Shown here one piece after another: positions 46,526-54,680 of a stretch of DNA of 64,000 nucleotides. The stretch lies in assembly GCF_042675725.1 (NCBI RefSeq), contig NZ_JBHTJN010000004.1, positions 62,001 through 126,000 on the forward strand, written 5' to 3'. The translations under genes and the position numbers were made by a program. The notes below the pieces were generated by a model. It worked only from the letters and a program-made list of their open reading frames with translations. It was not told the DNA's origin and searched no databases. This stretch comes from Seminibacterium arietis. GTDB lineage: Bacteria; Pseudomonadota; Gammaproteobacteria; Enterobacterales; Pasteurellaceae. Each line of letters begins with the position of its first letter. Position 1 is the stretch's first letter.

Positions 46526-47224
46526 ATGTATTTACAAAATCGAGAGTATTTTCTAAATAAATTATCAGAAAAAATGGGGAGACCACGTAGTTTTATACCA
46601 GAGCCAATACCAACTCCTCTTAATAATCATGCGACAACGAGATTAATAGATTTGAATCAGCAACAACTTTGTCAAGAATTTGTTGATTTTGCCAAAGTAA
46701 TGATGGTTGATGTAATAGAGACGAATGAAAGTGCGGTAGTAAATGTATTAATTGATGTCTGTAACAAATATGGTGGAGATAAAATTATTCTGAATCAAGA
46801 TTATCGTCTTGACGATCTAGGTATTACAAAAGCTATTCAACATTGCTTTAATAGTCACATTTGGGCAACAGAAAAAGCTAACAAAAACATAGAATTTGCA
46901 GAAAAAGCTAATATTGGTATTGTTTATGCCGAATATGGTCTAGCCGAGTCTGGGGGCATTGTCCTCTATTCTGACAAAAATAGAGGACGTTCTGTAAGTT
47001 TATTACCTGAAAAATCTATCGTAATTGTCAGAAAAAGTACTATACTCCCAAGAGTAGCACAACTTGCACAAATATTGCACGAAAAAGTGAAATCAGGTGA
47101 ACGAATGCCTTCTTGTATTAACATCATATCAGGTCCAAGCTCTACTGCTGATATTGAACTTGTTAAAGTCGTTGGCGTACATGGACCAACCACAAAAATT
47201 TATATTGTGATTGATGACTTATGA
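46526..47224 (+). CDS. lldG: L-lactate oxidation subunit LldG (LutC)
   Basis: 232 residues; a LUD-domain protein, the third component of the complex. It includes the typical AEYGLAESGGIV and SCINIISGPSSTADIELVKVVGVHGP (two motifs, ISGPSSTADIE and VHGPTT). Preceded by AAGAGGAA. Uptake sequence at 46729. A terminator follows. Confidence 0.93.
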   Translation: MYLQNREYFLNKLSEKMGRPRSFIPEPIPTPLNNHATTRLIDLNQQQLCQEFVDFAKVMMVDVIETNESAVVNVLIDVCNKYGGDKIILNQDYRLDDLGITKAIQHCFNSHIWATEKANKNIEFAEKANIGIVYAEYGLAESGGIVLYSDKNRGRSVSLLPEKSIVIVRKSTILPRVAQLAQILHEKVKSGERMPSCINIISGPSSTADIELVKVVGVHGPTTKIYIVIDDL

Positions 47225-47250
47225 TTTAATATTTGTCTTTACATAGAAAT

Positions 47251-47283
47251 AAAGCGGTTTCAAATTAAAACCGTTTTATTTTA
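47251..47283. terminator. Bidirectional terminator between lldG and yggS
   Basis: GCGGTTT and AAACCGT face each other with A/T tails on both sides (AAAGCGGTTT ... AAACCGTTTTATTTT). Confidence 0.75.
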
Positions 47284-47985
47284 GTTAGAATAGTCTCTTC
47301 TACCAAATATTGCTGTACCAATTCTAACCATAGTTGAACCATGCTTAATGGCTGAAGACATATCGTCCGTCATACCCATGGAAAGAGTATCTATCTGTAA
47401 TTGCGGAAATGCTTCACGTAGCTGAGTAAATAAATCGTTCATTTTCGCAAAAGCTAGTTCTTGTTGCGTAATATCTTCTGTCGGTTCAGGTATCGCCATT
47501 AGTCCACGTAATTTTAAGTGCGGTAGATTTCCTATGTGTTTTGCTAACCCTAACATTTCACTTGGATGAATACCTGATTTACTTTGTTCATTGCTAATGT
47601 TTATTTGAATCAAAACATTTAAAGGTAATTTAAAGTGTGGTCGTTGTTCATTTAAACGATCCGCAATTTTAATACGATCAACTGTCTGAATCCAATCAAA
47701 ATTTTCTGCAACTAAACGCGTTTTATTAGATTGTAAAGGACCAATAAAATGCCATTCTAAATGAATATGCTGATTTTCAAAATAACGGATTTTCTCAATT
47801 CCTTCCTGTACGTAATTTTCACCAAATGCAAGCTGTCCACTATTATAGGCGACAATAATATCCTCTACAGGTTTGGTTTTACTGACTGCTAATAATCTTA
47901 CTTCATTTTCTCCACGAAACGATTTCTCGCAGCATTGACAAATCTTCTTTTTTACCTGCACTAAATTATTTTGAATATCAGTCAT
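47281..47985 (-). CDS. yggS: PLP homeostasis protein YggS/PipY
   Basis: A PLP-binding protein of the alanine racemase fold type III barrel without a second domain; it affects vitamin B6 and amino acid balance. 234 residues. The PLP Lys is in LLAVSKTKP. Other family lines: FGENYVQEG, WHFIGPLQSNK, LSMGMTDDMSSAI. Uptake sequence at 47516. The long gap to thrL upstream holds the yggS promoter and the thr leader region. Confidence 0.94.
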   Translation of the reverse strand: MTDIQNNLVQVKKKICQCCEKSFRGENEVRLLAVSKTKPVEDIIVAYNSGQLAFGENYVQEGIEKIRYFENQHIHLEWHFIGPLQSNKTRLVAENFDWIQTVDRIKIADRLNEQRPHFKLPLNVLIQINISNEQSKSGIHPSEMLGLAKHIGNLPHLKLRGLMAIPEPTEDITQQELAFAKMNDLFTQLREAFPQLQIDTLSMGMTDDMSSAIKHGSTMVRIGTAIFGRRDYSN

Positions 47986-48093
47986 TTTATTCTCTATATG
48001 TATTCAATATTGACAAACTTGCGAATTATTTTACAGGATTTTTATGAATTTAATAACCATTTCCAAAAATTTCATAAATTATATAATTTTAAT

Positions 48094-48122
48094 TTGACAA
48101 TTAAATAAAAATTCGGTATTTC
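48094..48122 (+). promoter_or_regulatory. Candidate promoter of the thr operon
   Basis: TTGACA (48094-48099) with 17 bp to TATTTC (48117-48122). The -35 is perfect and the -10 is weak (three to four matches). It lies 37 bp before thrL. Confidence 0.45.
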
Positions 48123-48158
48123 TATGACAAATATTTTTAGTTATTCTATGAGTATTAA

Positions 48159-48227
48159 ATGAATAAACGCACAACTATGATTACCACCATTATTATGACC
48201 ATTATTAGTTCGAATAGTGCGGGTTAG
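48159..48227 (+). CDS. thrL: thr operon leader peptide
   Basis: 22 codons: MNKRTTMITTIIMTIISSNS followed by Ala and Gly. Five are Thr and five are Ile, the two amino acids that control this operon; E. coli ThrL is similar in size, composition and its AG ending. Its ATG overlaps the stop of a four-codon ORF that begins at 48148 (ATGA). No good ribosome-binding site is visible for thrL, so coupling to that ORF could help initiation. Confidence 0.88.
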   Translation: MNKRTTMITTIIMTIISSNSAG

Positions 48228-48272
48228 TGCGTAAAAATAATTTTTAAAACCCGCAAAATTGCGGGTTTTTTT
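48219..48272 (+). promoter_or_regulatory. Threonine/isoleucine attenuator before thrA
   Basis: The terminator stem is AAAACCCGC (48246-48254) and GCGGGTTTT (48261-48269), ending in T7. GCGGGTT at 48219-48225, the Ala-Gly codons and stop of thrL, can pair with AACCCGC (48248-48254) instead. A ribosome that reaches the thrL stop hides it and lets the terminator form. A ribosome stalled on scarce Thr or Ile codons leaves it free and allows read-through to thrA. This is inferred from sequence and from the E. coli model. Confidence 0.9.
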
Positions 48273-48320
48273 ATACATGTTTTTAAACAACACTACAATT
48301 CACAACATCAGGAGATTATC

Positions 48321-50774
48321 ATGAGAGTATTAAAATTTGGAGGCACTTCTCTTGCCAATCCAGAACGCTTTTCTCAAGCTGCAAGATTAATAGAACAAGC
48401 CCATTTGGAAGAACAAGCTGCTGGTGTACTATCTGCTCCTGCAAAAATTACTAATCATTTAGTCGCATTATCTGAAAAAGCAGCTTTAAATCAACCAACT
48501 GACTCTCATTTCAACGAAGCCCTTGACATTTTCTATAATATTATTGATGGATTATATAAAGAAAATGATAAATTTGATTTTGATGGTGTAAAAACCTTTA
48601 TTGATACAGAGTTTGCTCAAATTCAAAGTTTGTTAGAAGATATTCGTCAAAGTGGTAAAGTGGAAGATAAAATCAAAGCGACCATTGATTCACGTGGTGA
48701 AAAACTCTCTATCGCAATGATGAGAGCTTGGTTTGAAGCTCGTGGTTATACAGTAACTCAGATCAATCCTGTAGAAAAATTATTGGCTCAAGGCAATTAT
48801 TTAGAATCTTCTGTTAATATTGAAGAATCTACTAAACGAATTGATGCAAATTCCATTCCAAAGAAAAATGTAGTATTAATGGCTGGTTTTACTGCGGGCA
48901 ATGATAAAGGTGAATTAGTATTATTAGGGCGTAATGGTTCAGATTATTCTGCAGCCTGTTTAGCCGCATGTTTAAAAGCGAGTGTCTGTGAAATCTGGAC
49001 TGATGTAGATGGAGTTTACACTTGTGATCCTCGTCTAGTACCCGATGCAGTGCTATTACCTAGTTTATCTTATCGCGAGGCGATGGAGCTTTCTTATTTC
49101 GGAGCAAAAGTCATTCATCCTCGTACTATCGGTCCTTTAGTGCAATCTAACATTCCTTGCTTGATTAAAAATACAGGAAACCCGACCGCACTTGGCACGA
49201 TTATTGATGGCAATAAAGCATCTGAAAGTAAAGAACTACAAGTCAAAGGTATCGCTAATTTAGATAATTTAGCAATGTTTAATGTATCGGGTCCAGGATT
49301 GCAAGGTGTAGTTGGTATGGCTTCTCGCATCTTTTCAGCAATGTCAAAAGCGGGAGTATCAGTGATTTTAATTACACAGTCTTCTTCTGAATACAGTATC
49401 AGCTTTTGTGTCCCAGTTAAAGCGATAGAGACTGCAAAAAAGGCATTAGAAACAGAATTCGAACAAGAACTGAAATCTCAAGCTTTAGAACCAATAGGAG
49501 TAATTAAAGATCTGTCAATTATCTCTGTAGTTGGTGATGGAATGCAACAAGCTAAAGGAATTGCTGCACGTTTCTTTTCAGCTTTAGCTCAAGCAAACAT
49601 TAGTATTGTAGCAATTGCTCAAGGCTCGTCCGAACGGTCTATTTCTGCGGTAGTCGCTCAAAATAAAGCTATTGAAGCAGTGAAAGCTACTCATCAAGCC
49701 CTGTTTAATAAGAAAAAAATAGTAGATATGTTTTTAGTCGGCGTTGGAGGTGTTGGCGGTCAGCTAATTGAACAAGTTAAAAGCCAAAAAGCATATTTGG
49801 AGAAAAAGGACATTGAGATCCGTATTTGTGCTTTAGCAAACTCGACTAAAATGTTACTAAACGAAAATGGGCTGAATTTAGATAATTGGCAAGAGGATCT
49901 TGAAAATGCAACTCAACCGTCTGATTTTGATGTATTGCTATCTTTTATAAAACTACATCATGTAGTTAATCCTGTATTTGTCGATTGCACTTCTTCTCAA
50001 AGTGTACCAGATTTGTATGCGAGGGCTTTAAATGAAGGTTTCCATGTAGTGACTCCAAATAAAAAAGCTAACACAAGAGACATGGCATATTATAATTTAT
50101 TGCGTGAGAATGCTCGCAAAAATCAACGTAAATTTTTATATGATACTAATGTAGGTGCAGGGTTACCTGTGATCGAAAATTTACAAAATTTATTAGCAGC
50201 AGGAGATGAAGTTAATTGTTTTCAAGGAATTTTATCTGGTTCTTTATCTTTTATTTTTGGAAAATTAGAAGAAGGATTAACTTTTTCACAAGCTACCGCA
50301 CTTGCTCGAGAAAAAGGATTTACTGAGCCTGATCCAAGAGATGATCTTTCAGGAAAAGATGTTGCACGTAAATTACTCATTCTAGCTCGTGAAATAGGCT
50401 TAAGTTTAGAACTCGATGATGTAGAAATTGAGTCAGTTTTACCCGAAAATTTTTCAGAAGGTAAATCTGTAGAACAATTTATGGAAATATTACCTCAATT
50501 AGATCAAAAATTTTCTATCCGTACTAAAAAAGCTAACGAACAGGGCAAAGTGCTACGCTATGTAGGACAGATTGAAAAAAATAAATGCAAAGTATCAATT
50601 ATAGAGGTTGATGCTGATAACCCTCTTTACAAAGTAAAAAATGGTGAAAATGCATTGACTTTTTATACTCGCTATTATCACCCAATCCCATTATTGTTAA
50701 GAGGTTATGGAGCTGGTAATGCTGTCACAGCGGCTGGAATTTTTGCTGATATTTTAAGAACTTTACATAATTAA
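48321..50774 (+). CDS. thrA: Bifunctional aspartokinase I / homoserine dehydrogenase I
   Basis: 817 residues (E. coli 820). Phosphorylates aspartate and, through its second domain, reduces aspartate semialdehyde to homoserine. Kinase signature MRVLKFGGTSLANPERF; ACT regulatory repeats in the middle (SVILITQSSSEYSISFCV and VAIAQGSSERSISAVV); dehydrogenase NAD(P) loop GVGGVGGQLIEQ near residue 475 and GILSGSLSFIFGKLEEG. Threonine feedback is expected for this type. It follows the thrL attenuator; thrB comes ten bases later. Confidence 0.97.
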   Translation: MRVLKFGGTSLANPERFSQAARLIEQAHLEEQAAGVLSAPAKITNHLVALSEKAALNQPTDSHFNEALDIFYNIIDGLYKENDKFDFDGVKTFIDTEFAQIQSLLEDIRQSGKVEDKIKATIDSRGEKLSIAMMRAWFEARGYTVTQINPVEKLLAQGNYLESSVNIEESTKRIDANSIPKKNVVLMAGFTAGNDKGELVLLGRNGSDYSAACLAACLKASVCEIWTDVDGVYTCDPRLVPDAVLLPSLSYREAMELSYFGAKVIHPRTIGPLVQSNIPCLIKNTGNPTALGTIIDGNKASESKELQVKGIANLDNLAMFNVSGPGLQGVVGMASRIFSAMSKAGVSVILITQSSSEYSISFCVPVKAIETAKKALETEFEQELKSQALEPIGVIKDLSIISVVGDGMQQAKGIAARFFSALAQANISIVAIAQGSSERSISAVVAQNKAIEAVKATHQALFNKKKIVDMFLVGVGGVGGQLIEQVKSQKAYLEKKDIEIRICALANSTKMLLNENGLNLDNWQEDLENATQPSDFDVLLSFIKLHHVVNPVFVDCTSSQSVPDLYARALNEGFHVVTPNKKANTRDMAYYNLLRENARKNQRKFLYDTNVGAGLPVIENLQNLLAAGDEVNCFQGILSGSLSFIFGKLEEGLTFSQATALAREKGFTEPDPRDDLSGKDVARKLLILAREIGLSLELDDVEIESVLPENFSEGKSVEQFMEILPQLDQKFSIRTKKANEQGKVLRYVGQIEKNKCKVSIIEVDADNPLYKVKNGENALTFYTRYYHPIPLLLRGYGAGNAVTAAGIFADILRTLHN

Positions 50775-50784
50775 TGGAGAGTAT

Positions 50785-51729
50785 ATGTTGCGAATTTATG
50801 CCCCAGCATCTAGTGCAAATATTAGTGTTGGTTTTGATAGTCTAGGTGCAGCGGTATCACCAATTGATGGTTCCTTATTGGGCGATGTAGTACAGATTGA
50901 AGACTCTAAACAAGGATTCCGTTTAGAAAATGCAGGTTATTTTGTGCGGAAATTACCGAAAGAACCGCAAAAAAATATTGTCTATCAAGCCTATGTGTTA
51001 TTTAGTGAACGGTTAAAATTACGTGGACAAAAAGTGCGGTTACTTTGTCTAACGTTAGAAAAAAATATGCCCATTGGCTCTGGTTTGGGTTCAAGTGCTT
51101 GCTCTATTGTCGCCACGCTAGTGGCTCTCAACCAATTTCATGATGAACCTTTTTCTAAAATGGAATTACTAGAAATGATGGGAGAACTAGAAGGGCGGAT
51201 TTCTGGTTCTGTGCATTATGACAATGTTGCACCTTGTTATTTAGGCGGGGTGCAATTAATGGTGCAATCTCTAGGTAATATTTGTCAGCAGCTACCATTT
51301 TTTGATAATTGGTACTGGATTTTAGCTTACCCTGGCATTGAAGTTTCTACTGCGGAAGCTCGTGCTATTTTACCTAAAAGTTATACAAGACAAGATACAA
51401 TCACTCACGGTCGCCATTTAGCTAGCTTTGTCCATGCTTGCCATACTCACCAGGATTCTTTAGCAGCTTATATGATGAAAGATGTGATAGCTGAGCCTTA
51501 TCGAGCTTCACTGTTACCACATTTTGCTGAAGTAAAACAAGCCGTATGTGATTTTGGTGCATTAGCTTCGGGTATATCTGGTTCTGGTCCAACAATGTTT
51601 GCTATTGTCTCAGATCTGATCGTCGCCAATAAAGTAGCAAACTATTTAGAAAATCATTATTTACAAAATAATGAAGGCTTTGTACGTATTTGTAAAGTAG
51701 ACAATCAAGGCGCTAGACAGATTACATAA
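50785..51729 (+). CDS. thrB: Homoserine kinase
   Basis: Phosphorylates homoserine. 314 residues, GHMP kinase family. The ATP loop is PIGSGLGSSACSIVATLVAL; the N-terminus is APASSANISVGFDSLG. GGAGAG precedes the ATG. Uptake sequence at 51032. A 68-bp gap with a small ACGG/CCGT hairpin separates it from thrC. Confidence 0.96.
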   Translation: MLRIYAPASSANISVGFDSLGAAVSPIDGSLLGDVVQIEDSKQGFRLENAGYFVRKLPKEPQKNIVYQAYVLFSERLKLRGQKVRLLCLTLEKNMPIGSGLGSSACSIVATLVALNQFHDEPFSKMELLEMMGELEGRISGSVHYDNVAPCYLGGVQLMVQSLGNICQQLPFFDNWYWILAYPGIEVSTAEARAILPKSYTRQDTITHGRHLASFVHACHTHQDSLAAYMMKDVIAEPYRASLLPHFAEVKQAVCDFGALASGISGSGPTMFAIVSDLIVANKVANYLENHYLQNNEGFVRICKVDNQGARQIT

Positions 51730-51797
51730 CAAAAATCACGGTAATTTTCCGTTTCCACTATATTCTTAATAATCTGATTAAAAACAAAAGGTTAACA

Positions 51798-53075
51798 ATG
51801 AATTTATATAATATTAAACATCCTGAAGAACAAGTTAATTTTGCCCAAGCAGTACGACAAGGTTTAGGTAAAGATCAGGGACTATTTTTCCCTCAAATAA
51901 TTCCTCAACTTAGCAATATTGATGAGCTTCTAGCATTACCTTTAGTAGAAAGAAGTCAACAAATTTTAACCGCACTTATTGGTGAGGAATTGGAACAAAG
52001 TAAACTGAATCAGCTAGTAAAAAATGCGTTTACATTTCCTGCACCAATAGTCAAAGTGGAGGATAATATCTATGCACTCGAACTTTTTCATGGTCCAACT
52101 CTAGCGTTTAAAGATTTTGGCGGTCGTTTCATGGCTCAAACTTTAGCTGCTGTACGTGACAATAATAAGATCACTATTCTAACCGCGACTTCAGGGGATA
52201 CTGGAGCAGCTGTGGCTCATGCCTTTTATGGATTAGAAAATATCAATGTAGTCATTCTATATCCAAAAGGTAAAATTAGTCCATTGCAAGAAAAATTGTT
52301 CTGTACTTTAGGATGCAATATTCGTACAGTAGCAATCAATGCCGATTTTGATGCTTGTCAATCCCTTGTAAAAAAAGCCTTTGATGATGCCGAATTACGT
52401 CAAACTATTGGCTTAAACTCTGCTAACTCCATTAATATTAGTCGGTTATTAGCTCAAGTTTGTTATTATTTTGAAGCTATAGCACAACTGCTAGTAGAAA
52501 AACGCAGAGAGGTCGTAGTTTCTGTACCAAGTGGTAATTTTGGTAACTTAACAGCGGGCTTAATCGCTAAAAGTCTTGGCTTGCCAATTAAGCGTTTCAT
52601 CGCTTCAACTAATTCTAACGATACAGTGCCTCGTTACTTAGCGACTGGAAATTGGTTACCAAATGCAACAGTATCTACTCTTTCTAATGCGATGGATGTA
52701 AGTCGTCCAAATAACTGGCCACGTGTAGAAGAGCTATTCAAGCGTAATGGTTGGCCATTATCAGATCTACATTCATCAGCAGTAAGTGACGCTCAAACTG
52801 AACTAACGTTAAATGAAATGAATACTAAGGGTTATTTATGTGAGCCACATGGTGCAATCGCTTACCGCACGCTAACTCAAGACTTACAACTAGGAGAAAC
52901 AGGAATTTTCCTTTGCACAGCACATCCTGCAAAATTTAAAGAAAGTGTTGAACGCATTTTAAATATTGAATTAGCTTTACCTACAGCTTTAGACAAACAT
53001 AATCGTTTACCATTATTATCTGATGAAATGGATAATGATTTTACTAAATTACGAGAATATTTAATGAATAAATAA
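51798..53075 (+). CDS. thrC: Threonine synthase
   Basis: A PLP enzyme that makes threonine from O-phosphohomoserine. 425 residues (E. coli 428). The PLP Lys is in HGPTLAFKDFGGRFMAQ. The phosphate-binding loop is TATSGDTGAAVAHAF, and VSVPSGNFGNLTAG binds PLP. AAAAGG precedes the start. Last gene of the thr operon. Confidence 0.96.
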   Translation: MNLYNIKHPEEQVNFAQAVRQGLGKDQGLFFPQIIPQLSNIDELLALPLVERSQQILTALIGEELEQSKLNQLVKNAFTFPAPIVKVEDNIYALELFHGPTLAFKDFGGRFMAQTLAAVRDNNKITILTATSGDTGAAVAHAFYGLENINVVILYPKGKISPLQEKLFCTLGCNIRTVAINADFDACQSLVKKAFDDAELRQTIGLNSANSINISRLLAQVCYYFEAIAQLLVEKRREVVVSVPSGNFGNLTAGLIAKSLGLPIKRFIASTNSNDTVPRYLATGNWLPNATVSTLSNAMDVSRPNNWPRVEELFKRNGWPLSDLHSSAVSDAQTELTLNEMNTKGYLCEPHGAIAYRTLTQDLQLGETGIFLCTAHPAKFKESVERILNIELALPTALDKHNRLPLLSDEMDNDFTKLREYLMNK

Positions 53076-53184
53076 CAAATTGATATTAAACATATTTTTT
53101 GATTTTTGATAAAAAACGATAAGATTTATAATCTATCAGCCAACGCAGTATTTAATCAGAACAGCTTAAATCTGTTTCGTAATA

Positions 53185-53228
53185 ATAACTATAAGATACT
53201 AGCTATATAGCTAAAATCTTATAGTTAT
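53185..53228. repeat. 44-nt near-perfect palindrome between thrC and metJ
   Basis: ATAACTATAAGAT (53185-53197) pairs with ATCTTATAGTTAT (53216-53228). Inside, TAGCTAT/ATAGCTA (53200-53213) pair with no loop; only AC/AA mismatch between the two. It lies in the 245-bp gap between convergent genes. No T run follows on either strand, so an ordinary terminator is doubtful. The rest of the gap shows no other clear signal. Confidence 0.85.
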
Positions 53229-53320
53229 AATTAGATTATCGATCTTTACGATTCTTTAGATTAATAGAAGCAATATCTTAAATGACAGTAATGTGATTTA
53301 TATGTGTATTGATTTATTTT

Positions 53321-53638
53321 TTAATATTCCCAATTATCGGGATCAATGCCTAACTCACGCATAATTATTTTTGCTTGAGCGGGGATTTCATCATGGCGTT
53401 CACGTTGCAAGTCTTCATCTGTTGGTAAAGGCTGACCTGTAAAGGCATGCAAAAAAGCCTCGCAAAGTAATTCAGAATTAGTAGCATGACGTAAATTACG
53501 AATTTGTCTTCTTGTACGCTCATTCGTTAAAATTTCCAATACTTTAATCGGAATGGAAACAGTAATTTTTTTAACCTGCTCACTTTTTCTGCCGTGTTCT
53601 GCATAAGGACTAATATATTTTCCATCCCAATCTGCCAT
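53321..53638 (-). CDS. metJ: Methionine repressor MetJ
   Basis: A ribbon-helix-helix repressor that binds S-adenosylmethionine. 105 residues (E. coli MetJ 105). Strand segment KKITVSIPIKVLEIL, then TRRQIRNLRHATNSELLCEAFLHAF across the helices; C-terminal PTDEDLQRERHDEIP. No met biosynthetic gene is adjacent. It is convergent with thrC and lies 103 bp beyond the galU end. I saw no clear AGACGTCT Met box upstream. Confidence 0.96.
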   Translation of the reverse strand: MADWDGKYISPYAEHGRKSEQVKKITVSIPIKVLEILTNERTRRQIRNLRHATNSELLCEAFLHAFTGQPLPTDEDLQRERHDEIPAQAKIIMRELGIDPDNWEY

Positions 53639-53691
53639 GACTACTACCCTATTAATGATTATTAAATTTGCGTTGAATTATAAATAAAAAC

Positions 53692-53731
53692 AAAAAAAAT
53701 GACAATCTAGACTGCTAGAATGCCATTTTTA
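53692..53731 (-). terminator. Terminator after galU
   Basis: On the minus strand AAATGGCATTCTAG can pair with CTAGATTGTCATTT (two non-Watson-Crick positions, one G-T), followed by a run of T's. It separates galU from metJ. Confidence 0.8.
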
Positions 53732-53741
53732 CTCTTATTTT

Positions 53742-54629
53742 TCATAAAGATTTCACTAATTCTTTCAAATACTGCTTAAATTTTTCACCTAATTGTGGAT
53801 GATGAATACCATATTCCACAAATGCTTGCATATAACCGATTTTATCTCCACAATCAAAATTTTTGCCCGTTTGATAAAAAGCTTCTACAGTTTCTTTTTC
53901 TATCAACATATCAATAGCATCAGTCAATTGAATCTCATCACCAACACCAATAGGGGTTTTTTCTAAAAATCCCCAAATTGATGCAGAAAAAACATAACGT
54001 CCTACTACAGCTAAATTGGATGGAGCTTGATCAATAGTAGGTTTTTCCACAATATTATTTATTTTAGCACTTCCATTAGGTTCTATATTTGCATCACCAC
54101 AATCTACAATACCATAACTACTTATATCTTTTTGTGAAACAGGAGCAACCATAATTTGACTTGCTTGAGTTTCTCTAAAACGTTTCAACATTGCTGCTAA
54201 ATTTTCAGTTTTTTGGTTAGCTGTAAAATCTGCAAGTAATACGTCTGGCAAAATCACGGCAAAAGGTTCATTTCCGACAACGGGACGACTACATAATACA
54301 GCATGTCCTAGGCCTTTGGCGTTACCTTGGCGAACATGCATAATTGTTACATCTTTTGGGCAAATCGACCGCACTTCATCTAATAACTGCCGTTTGACTC
54401 GTTTCTCTAACATAGTTTCTAATTCAAATGAAGTATCAAAGTGATTCTCAATCGCATTTTTTGAAGAATGAGTCACAAGCACAATCTCTTTAATACCTGC
54501 CGTAACACATTCATTTACTACATACTGAATCAACGGTTTATCTACTAAAGTTAACATCTCTTTAGGAATAGCTTTAGTCGCAGGTAACATACGTGTACCT
54601 AATCCAGCCACAGGGATCACTGCTTTCAT
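53742..54629 (-). CDS. galU: UTP-glucose-1-phosphate uridylyltransferase GalU
   Basis: Makes UDP-glucose for LPS and capsule. I start at MKAVIPVAGLGTRMLP; an upstream start (54659) would add ten atypical residues, and GAGGAAG lies between. 295 residues, as in H. influenzae. Nucleotide-binding motif AGLGTRMLPATKAIPKEML and the metal Asp in ILPDVLLADF. Second nucleotide region: GKNFDCGDKIGYMQAFVEYG. It follows a phosphomannomutase gene after 51 bp. Uptake sequence at 54368. Confidence 0.96.
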   Translation of the reverse strand: MKAVIPVAGLGTRMLPATKAIPKEMLTLVDKPLIQYVVNECVTAGIKEIVLVTHSSKNAIENHFDTSFELETMLEKRVKRQLLDEVRSICPKDVTIMHVRQGNAKGLGHAVLCSRPVVGNEPFAVILPDVLLADFTANQKTENLAAMLKRFRETQASQIMVAPVSQKDISSYGIVDCGDANIEPNGSAKINNIVEKPTIDQAPSNLAVVGRYVFSASIWGFLEKTPIGVGDEIQLTDAIDMLIEKETVEAFYQTGKNFDCGDKIGYMQAFVEYGIHHPQLGEKFKQYLKELVKSL

Positions 54630-54680
54630 GAATATTTCTTCCTCAATACAAACATGCAAAATAACGTGGATAAATAGAGT

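Noticed and set aside
54629..54659. Longer galU start MHVCIEEEIF
   Set aside because: The Shine-Dalgarno lies inside it and homologues begin at MKAVIPVAG.
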